DNA from: Pseudomonas azotoformans
Lineage (GTDB): Bacteria > Pseudomonadota > Gammaproteobacteria > Pseudomonadales > Pseudomonadaceae
Assembly: GCF_900103345.1 (NCBI RefSeq)
Contig: NZ_LT629702.1
Location: 5,006,501-5,070,500, forward strand
Direction of reading: 5' to 3'
DNA: 64,000 nt
The notes under the pieces are model-generated. The model worked only from the letters and a program-made list of their open reading frames with translations, did no database searches and was not told the origin of the DNA. Shown here piece by piece: positions 28,333 through 37,681 of this stretch. A program made the translations under genes and the position numbers. The first letter of the stretch is position 1. Each line of letters starts with the position of its first letter.

Positions 28333-29168
28333 GGCTGGTTCTCCATCGCAGGGCTATAGACCCGCGGCGCACTTTTCTGCGGCAGGTGGATGAGATTGAG
28401 GTTATGCCGGCGCGCCCATTGCAGGGCGAGGCCGGTGGGTGACGACAGGCTGACCAGGGTCTGGATACCCGCGCGCAGGACTTTCTGGATCAGCTCCAGG
28501 CTGCAACGGCTGGTAACAATCGCCAGGCCGCCTTCGGTCGGAATCTTTTGGCGGATCAATGCGCCGATCAATTTATCCAGGGCGTTGTGCCGGCCGATGT
28601 CTTCGCGGCCCAGCAACAATTCGCCCCGACCGTTCATGAATACGGCGGCATGTACGGCGCCGCTGTACTGGCCCAAGGGCTGGAACGCGCTGATGCGTTG
28701 GCGCAGGCCATCCAGCCACTCGGCGGGCGGCAATGGCGCACCCGGCAACACGTCGAGGTCGGGCAGCGCTTGCTCGACCGCTTCCACGCCGCACAGGCCG
28801 CAGCCACTGGTGCCGGCCAATTGGCGGCGCTGCTGCTTGAGGTTCCAGAAGGCGCGGCTGGAGATCTGCACCTGAGCGTACTGGGCAGAGCCTGATCCGC
28901 TGAGCTTTAGGTCATAAATGTCGCTAACGTCGGCGATAATGCCGCTGCCGATGCTAAAGCCGACGATAAAGTCTTCCAGGTCTGTCGGCGTCACCAGCAT
29001 TACCGCTTGGCTGATGTCGTTGTAGGCAATCGCCAACGCCACTTCCTCGGCCAGGGCTGTGCTGGCAGATTCCGTGTGTTCGAGATTGCAATACTGGTAG
29101 CTCTGGCTGGCGGCGGGCGCTGGCGTTTCAAGAGCGGGCGCCGCGCAGACTGGGCGCTTGGCGTTCAT
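28329..29168 (-). CDS. fdhD: Formate dehydrogenase accessory sulfurtransferase FdhD
   Basis: Transfers sulfur from IscS to the bis-MGD cofactor so that the molybdoenzyme becomes active. 279 residues. The essential CGLCG pair is present in TSGCGLCGVEAVE, and the family motif GREDIGRHNALDKLIGA follows. It lies directly upstream of, and coupled to, its presumed client. Confidence 0.93.
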   Translation of the reverse strand: MNAKRPVCAAPALETPAPAASQSYQYCNLEHTESASTALAEEVALAIAYNDISQAVMLVTPTDLEDFIVGFSIGSGIIADVSDIYDLKLSGSGSAQYAQVQISSRAFWNLKQQRRQLAGTSGCGLCGVEAVEQALPDLDVLPGAPLPPAEWLDGLRQRISAFQPLGQYSGAVHAAVFMNGRGELLLGREDIGRHNALDKLIGALIRQKIPTEGGLAIVTSRCSLELIQKVLRAGIQTLVSLSSPTGLALQWARRHNLNLIHLPQKSAPRVYSPAMENQP

Positions 29169-29265
29169 GGGGCAGTACCACCGGCAGATTGATCAGTGTT
29201 TAGACTAGGCGCGACAAAGCGTCGCGTCTAATTGCCAGTACTGATCTACCGATAGATGACGTCGA

Positions 29266-30153
29266 TCAAGACTCGTTTTGCGATTTCTGATACAGCGCGA
29301 AACACGCCTCGGCCAACGCCGAGCGCGGTGCACTGCGGCGCATGATCAAGCCCAGACGGGCGAGTGTATGGGCGTCTTCGATCGGCTGCAGGCGCAGATG
29401 CTCGGTGAGTGCGTCCAGGCCACCATCCAAAGGCATCACGGCGCAGCACAGGCCGCCATGCACGGCTTGCAACAACTGATGGACGGCATCGGTCTGCAAC
29501 AGCGGCTGCGGGTTGAGCCCACGGCTGTGGAAGTTGTGGTCGATGGACTGACGAAAGTGCATGCCGCTGGTGAGCATGCCCAGGGGCAGTTCGATGAGGG
29601 CTTCCCAGCTCAACGGCGTGTCGCCAAAGCTGAAGAAGCGTTGGTCGTAAAGCAGGCCCATGCGGGTTTCGCCCAAGGCCAGGGAGTCGAAGCGCTCGTT
29701 GTCCAGGCGCTCCAGGTAAGACACGCCCAGGTCCAGGCGATTGCTCGCCAGTTGCTCAAGGATCTGTTCGGAGCTGAGCGCCGACAGCTCGAAGCGCAAG
29801 TTCGGGTGCTCTTTATGCAGTTGCTGCATCAACGCCAAGGGATCGAAGCTCGACAGCGGCACCACGCCCAGGCGCAATGTGCCGACGAGGTTGCCGCGAC
29901 AGGCGGCCGCTTCGGCCTGCAAACCGTCATACGCCGCCAGCACCGTGCGCGCCCAGGCAAGCACGCGTTCGCCGGGGGCGGTAAAGCCCTCGAAGCGCTG
30001 GCCGCGATTGACCAAGGGCAGGTCCAGCTCTTCTTCAAGGCTGCGCAGGCGCATCGACAGGGTCGGTTGAGTGATGTGGCAACGCGCCGCCGCCTGGCCG
30101 AAGTGACGCGTCTCGTCGAGGGCGATGAGGAATTTCAGCTGCTTGATGTCCAT
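29266..30153 (-). CDS. LysR-family transcriptional regulator
   Basis: 295 residues. The N-terminal winged helix (MDIKQLKFLIALDETRHFGQ, then CHITQPTLSMRLRSLEEELD) precedes a periplasmic-binding-type effector domain beginning near GTLRLGVVPLSSFDP. It is 97 bases upstream of fdhD on the same strand and may control fdhD and the molybdoenzyme. The effector is unknown. Confidence 0.88.
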   Translation of the reverse strand: MDIKQLKFLIALDETRHFGQAAARCHITQPTLSMRLRSLEEELDLPLVNRGQRFEGFTAPGERVLAWARTVLAAYDGLQAEAAACRGNLVGTLRLGVVPLSSFDPLALMQQLHKEHPNLRFELSALSSEQILEQLASNRLDLGVSYLERLDNERFDSLALGETRMGLLYDQRFFSFGDTPLSWEALIELPLGMLTSGMHFRQSIDHNFHSRGLNPQPLLQTDAVHQLLQAVHGGLCCAVMPLDGGLDALTEHLRLQPIEDAHTLARLGLIMRRSAPRSALAEACFALYQKSQNES

Positions 30154-30285
30154 CTTCGCTCCAGGGCTTATTCCAATGGCGGGGGGATTCTAGCGCGTTT
30201 GGGTCTTTTGCCGGGCTGGAACCCAAGTCTGTAGGACTGGTCTAGTCTTGGGCATCTGGAATTCAATTAACAAGGAGCGCGCACT

Positions 30286-30726
30286 ATGAGCATTTTCAGC
30301 TTTATCAAGGAAGCCGGCGAAAAGATTGTCGACCTGTTGACGCCGGGTAATGCAAACGCCAGTGAGCAGTTGAAGGAGCACGTGTCCAAAGTGGGTCTGG
30401 GTAATCCGAATGTGCAGACCACGGTGGATGGCGACAAGGTGACCGTGACCGGTGAAGTCGCCACCCAGGAAGAGAAAGAGAAGATCCTGCTGGCGCTGGG
30501 CAATATTGCCGGTGTGGCCAGTGTGGATGACCAGATCACCGTAACCGGCCCGGCGGTTACTGCCGCCCGTTTCGTCGTGGTGAAAAAGGGCGACACACTG
30601 AGCGCGATTTCCCTGGCGGTGTATGGCAACGCCAACCAGTACAACAAGATCTTCGAAGCCAACAAGCCACTGTTGTCGCACCCGGACAAGATTTACCCAG
30701 GGCAGACACTGCGTATTCCTGAGTAA
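30286..30726 (+). CDS. lysM: BON-LysM potassium-binding protein (Kbp/YgaU-like)
   Basis: 146 residues: a BON domain (residues 25-90, VQTTVDGDKVTVTGEV) and a C-terminal LysM domain (VVKKGDTLSAISLAVYGNAN ... IYPGQTLRIPE). E. coli YgaU/Kbp has the same order and binds potassium. No signal peptide, so cytoplasmic. Ribosome site AAGGAG. Divergent from the LysR gene. Confidence 0.9.
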   Translation: MSIFSFIKEAGEKIVDLLTPGNANASEQLKEHVSKVGLGNPNVQTTVDGDKVTVTGEVATQEEKEKILLALGNIAGVASVDDQITVTGPAVTAARFVVVKKGDTLSAISLAVYGNANQYNKIFEANKPLLSHPDKIYPGQTLRIPE

Positions 30727-30741
30727 AACGCAGGACGAAAG

Positions 30742-30828
30742 GTGGGAGGGGGCTTGCCCCCGATGGTGATGTGTCAGTGACTGAATGTGTCTCTGATGCA
30801 CAGCAATCGGGGGCAAGCCCCCTCCCAC
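30742..30828. repeat. REPIN, GTGGGAGGGGGCTTGC class
   Basis: GTGGGAGGGGGCTTGCCCCC on the left and its complement GGGGGCAAGCCCCCTCCCAC on the right, in the convergent gap between the LysM gene and yrfG. Confidence 0.92.
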
Positions 30829-30834
30829 ATGGGT

Positions 30835-31497
30835 TCAGAGTCCGGCAATGAGATCTCGGTAGTCGTCGACCGCCGCAAATTCCGCCGTGTCCTTCGGCCC
30901 CTTCTTGCTGTCCGGCTCTTTCACCGCCAGCAAATGCCCCACGCCAAACGCCTGGGCGCTGCGCAGGATCGGCAAGGTGTCATCGATAAACAGACTACGT
31001 GCCGGGTCGAAGCCGATATCGGCTTGCAGGGCGTCCCAGAACTGCGGGTGTTCCTTGGCGAAACCGTAATCGTGGGAGCTGATCAACCGTTCGAAATACG
31101 GCGCCAGTTCAATGCGTTCCAGCTTCAATGACAGCGAATCACGATGAGCGTTGGTGATCAGGATCACGCGCTTGCCGGCCTGTTTGATTGTCGCGAGGAA
31201 GGTGTCGGCATCCGGGCGCAGGGCGATCAAGTGCGCGGTTTCCAGCTTGAGTTCGCGTACCGGGATCTTCAGTTCCGTGCTCCAGAAATCCAGGCAATAC
31301 CATTGCAACTGTCCGGCGTTACGCTCGAACAGCGGCTGCAACTCCATCTCGGCCATGGCGCGGCTCACGCCATGCAGCTCGGCGTAGCGCTGGGGCAGGT
31401 GTTCCATCCAGAAGTGGTTGTCGAAGTGCAGGTCGAGCAGGGTGCCGTCCATGTCCAGCAGGACAGTGTCGATGGCGTGCCAGGGCAAAGAGGGCAT
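30835..31497 (-). CDS. yrfG: GMP/IMP nucleotidase YrfG (HAD family)
   Basis: HAD phosphatase of 220 residues acting on purine nucleotides. Motif I LLDMDGTLLDL supplies the nucleophilic Asp, motif II is LITNA, motif III/IV FIDDTLPILRSAQ. It is divergent from nudE by 87 bases, a common arrangement in gamma-proteobacteria. Confidence 0.9.
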   Translation of the reverse strand: MPSLPWHAIDTVLLDMDGTLLDLHFDNHFWMEHLPQRYAELHGVSRAMAEMELQPLFERNAGQLQWYCLDFWSTELKIPVRELKLETAHLIALRPDADTFLATIKQAGKRVILITNAHRDSLSLKLERIELAPYFERLISSHDYGFAKEHPQFWDALQADIGFDPARSLFIDDTLPILRSAQAFGVGHLLAVKEPDSKKGPKDTAEFAAVDDYRDLIAGL

Positions 31498-31584
31498 GGG
31501 GCGGTCTCATGTAAGTAAAGATATCCGACACAGACAATCGGAAAAGCCACGGTATAGTAACCCGATCACGCCAAGGAGCCGCTC

Positions 31585-32151
31585 ATGCGCCAGAAACCCA
31601 CCGTCCTCGCCCGCGAAATAGTCGCCAGTAGCCGTTTGTTCCGCGTGGAGGAAGTGCAATTGCGCTTTTCCAATGGCGTTGAGCGGACCTACGAACGCTT
31701 GGTGGGCCGCGGTGCCGGCTATGGTGCGGTGATGATCGTGGCGATGATCGACGCGGACCATGCGTTGCTGGTGGAAGAATACTGCGGCGGCACCGACGAA
31801 TATGAGCTGTCCTTGCCCAAGGGCTTGATCGAACCCGGCGAAGACGTGCTGGCGGCGGCCAATCGCGAACTCAAGGAAGAGGCCGGCTACGGCGCACGGC
31901 AGTTGGAGCACCTCACTGAACTGTCGCTGTCGCCTGGCTACATGAGCCAGAAAATCCAGGTGGTACTGGCCACCGACCTCTATGAAGAACGCCTGGAAGG
32001 CGATGAACCTGAACCGATGCGTGTGGACCGGGTCAACCTGCGTGAGCTGTCGATGCTTGCGCAAAATGAACAATTCAGCGAAGGCCGCGCCCTGGCTGCG
32101 CTGTACCTGGTACGAGACCTGTTGACCCAGCGAGGAGCGTTTAACGCATGA
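31585..32151 (+). CDS. nudE: ADP compounds hydrolase NudE
   Basis: Nudix hydrolase of 188 residues for ADP-ribose, NADH and Ap3A. The Nudix box GLIEPGEDVLAAANRELKEE plus AGY is intact. Its stop overlaps the cysQ start (ATGA). Confidence 0.93.
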   Translation: MRQKPTVLAREIVASSRLFRVEEVQLRFSNGVERTYERLVGRGAGYGAVMIVAMIDADHALLVEEYCGGTDEYELSLPKGLIEPGEDVLAAANRELKEEAGYGARQLEHLTELSLSPGYMSQKIQVVLATDLYEERLEGDEPEPMRVDRVNLRELSMLAQNEQFSEGRALAALYLVRDLLTQRGAFNA

Positions 32152-32984
32152 GCGAACTGTTTTTAGGCCACCCGTTTATTGCCCCGGTGATCGAGCTGGC
32201 CCGCCAGGCCGGTGAAGTGATCCTGCCGTACTGGCGCGCCGATGTGGCCGTTACCTCCAAAGCCGATGATTCGCCGGTGACGGCAGCGGACCTGGCCGCT
32301 CACCATCTGATCCTGGCCGGCCTCACCGCGCTTGACCCGAGCATCCCGGTACTGTCCGAAGAAGATGCCGATATCGACCAGAGCGTGCGCGCCGGCTGGC
32401 AGCGCTGGTGGCTGGTGGACCCGTTGGACGGCACCAAGGAGTTCATCTCCGGCAGCGAAGAATTCACCGTGAACATCGCCCTGATCGAACAGGGCCGCGT
32501 CGTGTTCGGCGTGGTCTCGATGCCAACCAATGGCCGTTGCTACTTCGGTGGCGCTGGCTTGGGGGCCTGGCGCTCCGACGTGAAGGAAGCGCCCAAGCAG
32601 ATCCAGGTGCGTGAAGCGCCGGCAGCGGGCGAGTCGTTCACCGTGGTCGCGAGCCGTCGGCACACCAGCCCGGAGCAGGAGCGTTTGCTGGGCGGGCTCA
32701 GCGAAGGCCTGGGCGCGTTGAAACTGACGAATATCGGCAGTTCGCTGAAGTTCTGCCTGTTGGCCGAGGGCAGTGCGGACTGCTATCCGCGCCTGGCGCC
32801 GACCTCGCAGTGGGATACGGCTGCAGCCCAAGGCGTGCTGGAAGGCGCGGGGGGCGAAGTGTTGGAGTTAAGCGGTGAGCCGTTCAGCTACCCGCCGCGG
32901 GCATCGTTGTTGAACCCGTTCTTTCTGGCGTTGCCGGCCAAGGCCGCGTGGCGTGAACGGTTGCTAAACCTGGCGAGATCTTAA
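32148..32984 (+). CDS. cysQ: 3'(2'),5'-bisphosphate nucleotidase CysQ
   Basis: Removes phosphate from PAP formed in sulfate assimilation. 278 residues of the inositol monophosphatase fold: metal motif WWLVDPLDGTKEFISGSEEF and C-terminal region SQWDTAAAQGVLEGAGG. Co-transcribed with nudE. Confidence 0.94.
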   Translation: MSELFLGHPFIAPVIELARQAGEVILPYWRADVAVTSKADDSPVTAADLAAHHLILAGLTALDPSIPVLSEEDADIDQSVRAGWQRWWLVDPLDGTKEFISGSEEFTVNIALIEQGRVVFGVVSMPTNGRCYFGGAGLGAWRSDVKEAPKQIQVREAPAAGESFTVVASRRHTSPEQERLLGGLSEGLGALKLTNIGSSLKFCLLAEGSADCYPRLAPTSQWDTAAAQGVLEGAGGEVLELSGEPFSYPPRASLLNPFFLALPAKAAWRERLLNLARS

Positions 32985-33002
32985 GGTCACATCAGATCAA
33001 AT

Positions 33003-33090
33003 GTGGGAGCGGGCTTGCTCGCGAATGCGGTCTGTCAGCTGATGCAAGTATCGACTGACCCTGCGCATTCGCGAGCAAGCCCGCTCCCAC
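33003..33090. repeat. REPIN, GTGGGAGCGGGCTTGC class
   Basis: Left unit GTGGGAGCGGGCTTGCTCGC and right unit GCGAGCAAGCCCGCTCCCAC, separated by about 50 bases in the convergent gap between cysQ and the thioesterase gene. Confidence 0.92.
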
Positions 33091-33111
33091 AGTGGTTTTG
33101 TGTTGTGGTTT

Positions 33112-33567
33112 CTAACGGTGCAGGACGTATTGGCCGGTGAAGTTGACCGCATGCTCTGCACTGCCCTCATTCACAACCCACGTCTCCAGCGTCAAGCGCG
33201 CGCGACCATAGCGCTGATACGTCGCTACAAAGCGCTTCCACACCTTCTCCTCCGGTGCCTGGCACACCACGGTTGCGTCCCGCGTGACCGGCAGCGGATA
33301 ACTGATCTGCCCTTCCTGAATCACGATATGCCCGTCTTCAATCCCTTCCTCGCGCAACTGCAAGTGTAGCCAGCCCCAACCCGCCAGCACTGCGCCGCAA
33401 TACAGACTGCCGCCGAACATGGTGCTCTTGTGGTTGATATTGGCCTGCAAGGGCAGGTGAAGCTGCAATTGGCCGTGTTGCCAGTCGAGCACCTTGAGGC
33501 CCATTTCCCGGGTGAGGGGGATGTCGTGGTGAAGGATGGATTCCAGGTAACGGCTGTCGCGGTTCAT
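33112..33567 (-). CDS. YiiD-type hotdog thioesterase
   Basis: 151 residues: a C-terminal-YiiD-like hotdog thioesterase without the acetyltransferase half found in E. coli YiiD. The motif region is ANINHKSTMFGGSLYCGAVL. The start at 33567 has AAGAGG five bases upstream; an ATG at 33597 overlapping the dctD stop is the alternative. It is the last gene downstream of dctBD, although a functional link is unlikely. Confidence 0.82.
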   Translation of the reverse strand: MNRDSRYLESILHHDIPLTREMGLKVLDWQHGQLQLHLPLQANINHKSTMFGGSLYCGAVLAGWGWLHLQLREEGIEDGHIVIQEGQISYPLPVTRDATVVCQAPEEKVWKRFVATYQRYGRARLTLETWVVNEGSAEHAVNFTGQYVLHR

Positions 33568-33593
33568 GGGGGCCTCTTGGCGAGTGGGGGCGG

Positions 33594-34970
33594 TCATTCG
33601 TCATCGCCGCTTTGGTTGGCGAAATTCAGGCCGTGCTTGCGCAGCTTGTCGTGCAAGGTCTTGCGCGGTACGCCGAGGGCTTCGGCGAGGCTGCGCATGG
33701 AGCCGTGGGGGCGGGTCAGCTCGGCAGCGATCAGGCTTTTTTCGAACTGCTCGACCTGCTCGCTCAGGCCGCCCGAAGTGGACGTCAGCACGCCAGCGGC
33801 CGGATTATCCGCCGTGGCATCCAGTGCCAGCTCCAGGCCCAGGGCAAAGCGCTCGGCGGCGTTCTGCAATTCGCGCACATTGCCCGGCCAGCTATGGCGC
33901 AGCAGCAGCGCGCGCTGGCCGGGTTGCAGTTCGTGCAGCGGCAGGCCGTGACGACTGCTGGCCTCATCGGCGAAATGCTGGAACAGCATCAGTGCATCCT
34001 CACCCCGCTCACGCAGCGGCGGAATGCGTAGCGGTGCGACGTTGAGGCGGTAATACAAGTCGGCACGGAAGCGGCCCTGGTCGGCGGACTGGCGCAGGTC
34101 TTCCTTGGTGGCGGCGATGATGCGGATATCCAGCGGGATCAGTTGATTGCCGCCCAGGCGCTCCACCACACGCTCCTGCAACAGGCGCAAGAGTTTGACC
34201 TGCACATCCAGGCTCATGCTTTCGATTTCATCGAGGAACAAGGTGCCGCCGTTGGCGAACTCGAACTTGCCGATGCGACGTTTTTGCGCGCCGGTGAAGG
34301 CACCCGGCTCGTGGCCGAACAGCTCGCTTTCGACCACCGATTCAGCCAGCGCCCCGGCGTTGATCGCCACGAACGGCCCGCTGCGGCGGCTCGACAGGTC
34401 GTGCAGCGCACGCGCCACCACCTCTTTGCCGGCGCCGGTTTCGCCGAGAATCAGCACATCGGCCTTGGTCGCAGCCAGGGCGCCGATCTGTTCACGCAGG
34501 CGCAGCATTTGCGGCGAATGCCCGACCAGTCGCGTGCTCAATTGCTGACGATCGCTGAGCGCCAGGCGCAGGCTGCGGTTGTCCAGCACCAGGCGGCGCA
34601 GGGCCAGGGCACGGCGCACGCTGTCGAGCAGGGCGTCGCTGGCGAAGGGTTTTTCCAGAAAATCATAGGCCCCGGCACGCATGGCCTGCACCGCCAGCGG
34701 CACATCGCCGTGGCCGGTGATCAGCAGCACCGGCAGGTCCGGGTCCTGGCCGTGCAGTTCGGCCAGCAGCTCAAGGCCGTCCATGCCGGGCATGCGGATG
34801 TCGCTGACGACCACGCCCGGCCAGTCCCGTGACAGACGCGCCGTGAGGCCGCTGGCTTCGCCCAGGGTCAGGACTTTCAGCCCGGCCAGGTCCAGGGTCT
34901 GGCACAGGGCCTGACGCAGGTGTGGATCGTCGTCGATCAACACCACCTGAGTCTGGTTATCGATACTCAT
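33594..34970 (-). CDS. dctD: C4-dicarboxylate response regulator DctD (sigma-54 activator)
   Basis: 458 residues. Receiver domain with D57 in VVSDIRMPGMDG; AAA+ domain with Walker A LGETGAGKEV and the sigma-54 contact loop GAFTGAQKRR; C-terminal Fis-type helix-turn-helix (MRSLAEALGVPRKTLHDKLR). Activates C4-dicarboxylate transporter promoters. Overlaps dctB by four bases. Confidence 0.93.
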   Translation of the reverse strand: MSIDNQTQVVLIDDDPHLRQALCQTLDLAGLKVLTLGEASGLTARLSRDWPGVVVSDIRMPGMDGLELLAELHGQDPDLPVLLITGHGDVPLAVQAMRAGAYDFLEKPFASDALLDSVRRALALRRLVLDNRSLRLALSDRQQLSTRLVGHSPQMLRLREQIGALAATKADVLILGETGAGKEVVARALHDLSSRRSGPFVAINAGALAESVVESELFGHEPGAFTGAQKRRIGKFEFANGGTLFLDEIESMSLDVQVKLLRLLQERVVERLGGNQLIPLDIRIIAATKEDLRQSADQGRFRADLYYRLNVAPLRIPPLRERGEDALMLFQHFADEASSRHGLPLHELQPGQRALLLRHSWPGNVRELQNAAERFALGLELALDATADNPAAGVLTSTSGGLSEQVEQFEKSLIAAELTRPHGSMRSLAEALGVPRKTLHDKLRKHGLNFANQSGDDE

Positions 34971-36775
34971 ACACTGCGGTCCTCGGACGGTTGCAGACTG
35001 ACGCCCGGCGAGCCGGCACGCAATTTCAAGGTTAACAGCGCGCCGCCTTCCTTGTGGTTGGCAAACAACAGCTCGCCGCCAAAGGCACGCATCAGGGTGT
35101 CACAGATCGCCAGCCCCAGGCCCAGGCCCTGGGTGCGCGTCTTGGTGGTGTAGAACGGCTCGCTGGCGCGGCCCAGGGCTTCCATGCAAAAGCCCGGGCC
35201 GTTGTCGCGGATGTACAGGTTGACGCCCTGTTCGGTGGTTTCGGCACTCAGCCAGAGTCTGCGCGGCGGGCCTTTTTCGGTGAGGGCGTCGAGGGCGTTG
35301 GCCAGGAGGTTGCCCAGTACCTGGCGCAGGCGGGTTTCGCCGGCTTGTACCCACAGGGTGGCTTCCGGCAAATCGCGGATCAGTTCCACCTCCATCGAAC
35401 GTCGCCGCTTGGCCAGCAACGCCAGCGCATCGTCCAGCGCCGGTTGCAGGGCCACGCTTTCGGGCGCATGGCGGTCGCGGCGGGCGAAGGCGCGCAAGTG
35501 GGCGATGATCGAGGCCATGCGCCCGGTCAATTCACTGATCAGCTTGAGATTGCCGCGGGCGTCATCGGTGCGTTCATGATCGAGCAGGATTTCGGCGTTT
35601 TCCGCATAGCTGCGAATCGCCGCCAGGGGTTGGTTGAGTTCGTGACTGATGCTCGCCGACATGGTGCCCAGCGCCGACAGTTTGCCCGCTTGCACCAGGT
35701 CGTCCTGGGCGCGTACCAGCTCCTGCTGGGCGTGTTCGCGCTCCAGCACTTCCTGTTTCAGGCGCCGGTTGAGGCCTTCCAGGTCACTGGTACGCTCGAC
35801 CACCCGCGCCTCCAGCTCGCGCCGGGCCTTGGCTTCGAACGCAATGCGCTCCAGATAGTGACGGCGACGTTGCATCATCAAGCCCAACAGCAACATCAAC
35901 ACCAGCAGCGTCGCGCCGCCTACGGCAACCACGGTGCGCACGGGGCGGTTGATCAACGAGCGTGGCGCAAGGATTTCCACATTCCAGCCCGTCTCGGCGA
36001 TGGCCGTGGATTGGCGCAGCCACGCGGTGCTGCTCAGGCTCAGCGGCTGCGGATCGCGAGTCGGGTAGGGCTGGATAGCGATGATGGCCTGGCGTTCTTC
36101 AGCGGTCAGCGGGCGGGTCGCGCGGAATCGCCATTGCGGGCGTGAGGTCAGGATCACCACGCCGTTGTGGTCGGTGACCAGCAGTTGTTCCGGGGTGTTG
36201 CCCCACAGGCTCTCGGTGTGGTCCAGATCGACCTTGACCACCAGTACACCGATGATTTTGTTGCCATCGCGCACGGCGGCGGCGAAAAAATAACCGCGCT
36301 TGGCCGAGGTGGTGCCCAGGCCGAAAAAACGCCCCAGGCGCCCGGCCATGGCTTCGCTGAAATAGGGGCGGAACGAGAAATTGCGCCCGACAAAGCTGTC
36401 TTGTTTGTCCCAGTTGGACGCGGCGAGGGTCTTGCCGGTGGTGTCCATCAGGTACATCACTTCCACCCCGGCCTGGGCGGCAACCTCTTTGAGCAGCAGG
36501 TTGGCGTTGACCAGGTTGGTGCTGACGTTGGGCGAGTCCAATGCAGTGCGCAGGGCCGGCAGGTCACCCAGGATTTGCGGCAGCACTTCATAGCGGTGCA
36601 GGGTGCCGAGCAGGTTGGCGACATACAGGTCGAGGGTCTGGCGGTTCTGGCCGGCCAGTTCGCTGCGGTAATAGCGCTCGGCCAGATGCTCCAGCGGCCA
36701 CAACAGCGGTGCCAGGCACAACGCCAAGAGGGCGAGGCTGCGCCAGCGGGGTCTACGCGGGAGGGGTGGAGTCAT
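34967..36775 (-). CDS. dctB: C4-dicarboxylate sensor histidine kinase DctB
   Basis: 602 residues. An N-terminal membrane helix, a periplasmic double-Cache sensor domain (YLMDTTGKTLAASNWDKQD, FVGRNFSFRPYF), a second helix (VAVGGATLLVLMLLLGLM), a coiled coil, then the HisKA box GTMSASISHELNQPLAAIRS and ATPase motifs DNGPGF and GLGLGLAICDTL. Located between rfbD and dctD; the transporter genes are not adjacent. Confidence 0.93.
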   Translation of the reverse strand: MTPPLPRRPRWRSLALLALCLAPLLWPLEHLAERYYRSELAGQNRQTLDLYVANLLGTLHRYEVLPQILGDLPALRTALDSPNVSTNLVNANLLLKEVAAQAGVEVMYLMDTTGKTLAASNWDKQDSFVGRNFSFRPYFSEAMAGRLGRFFGLGTTSAKRGYFFAAAVRDGNKIIGVLVVKVDLDHTESLWGNTPEQLLVTDHNGVVILTSRPQWRFRATRPLTAEERQAIIAIQPYPTRDPQPLSLSSTAWLRQSTAIAETGWNVEILAPRSLINRPVRTVVAVGGATLLVLMLLLGLMMQRRRHYLERIAFEAKARRELEARVVERTSDLEGLNRRLKQEVLEREHAQQELVRAQDDLVQAGKLSALGTMSASISHELNQPLAAIRSYAENAEILLDHERTDDARGNLKLISELTGRMASIIAHLRAFARRDRHAPESVALQPALDDALALLAKRRRSMEVELIRDLPEATLWVQAGETRLRQVLGNLLANALDALTEKGPPRRLWLSAETTEQGVNLYIRDNGPGFCMEALGRASEPFYTTKTRTQGLGLGLAICDTLMRAFGGELLFANHKEGGALLTLKLRAGSPGVSLQPSEDRSV

Positions 36776-36811
36776 GGGAGTCGTGCGCCTGTGGGTACAG
36801 GCGCATTATGC

Positions 36812-37681
36812 CTAGTGCTGCTGTGCAAGACACTCGCGCAATGCGTCTTGCCAATGTGGCTGGCTGACGTGCCACTGTTGTTGCAAGCGGCTGCAATCGA
36901 GGCGTGAGTTAAGTGGGCGCTGGGCGGGTGTCGGGTAGGCGCTGGAAGGGATGGCTTCCAGATCGGCACAGGCTTTGCCCTGCTTGCGCAGATGCTCGCC
37001 GATGGCCTCGGCAAAACCGAACCACGACGTTTCGCCTTCGGCAGTCAGGTGATACACCCCCCATTCCCCCGCCTTGCCCGCTTGCCAGCGTTCGATCAAC
37101 GCAAGCGTACTGTCGGCGATGCTGCCGGCCCAGGTCGGTGCACCGATCTGGTCGGCGACGATACGCATCTGCGGTTTTTCCTGCAGCAGGCGCTGCATGG
37201 TCAGCAGGAAGTTCTTGCCGTGGTTGGAGTAGACCCAACTGGTGCGCAGGATCAGGTACTCGCCGCCCACGGCCGCAATCGCCTGCTCGCCGGCCAGCTT
37301 GCTCTGGCCATAGACGCCCAGCGGGTTCGGCGTGTCGGCTTCGGTGTAGGGCGCCGGTTTGCTGCCGTCGAACACGTAGTCGGTGGAATAGTGGATCAAC
37401 GGGATGCCCAGGGCCTTGGCTTCCTCGGCGAGAATGCCGGGGGCGATGGCGTTGATGGCAAATGCCGCGTCCGGTTCGCTTTCGGCCTGATCGACAGCGG
37501 TGTGAGCCGCTGCGTTGATAATCAGGCTGGGGCGGTGGGCGCGCACTTGCTGGCGGATCTGCTCTGCATTGGCCAGGTCGAGCTGGTCGCGGCCCAGGAC
37601 GATGAGTTCGCCCAGGCCCTGGAGGCGTTGTTGCAGTTCGCGGGAGACTTGGCCGTGTTGGCCGGTGATCAGTGTCTTCAT
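36812..37681 (-). CDS. rfbD: dTDP-4-dehydrorhamnose reductase
   Basis: Last step of dTDP-L-rhamnose synthesis (NADPH-dependent). 289 residues of extended SDR fold: N-terminal TGQHGQVSRELQQ, YSTDYVFDG and catalytic YGQSKLAGE. Its ATG overlaps the rfbC stop. Also called rmlD. Confidence 0.94.
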   Translation of the reverse strand: MKTLITGQHGQVSRELQQRLQGLGELIVLGRDQLDLANAEQIRQQVRAHRPSLIINAAAHTAVDQAESEPDAAFAINAIAPGILAEEAKALGIPLIHYSTDYVFDGSKPAPYTEADTPNPLGVYGQSKLAGEQAIAAVGGEYLILRTSWVYSNHGKNFLLTMQRLLQEKPQMRIVADQIGAPTWAGSIADSTLALIERWQAGKAGEWGVYHLTAEGETSWFGFAEAIGEHLRKQGKACADLEAIPSSAYPTPAQRPLNSRLDCSRLQQQWHVSQPHWQDALRECLAQQH

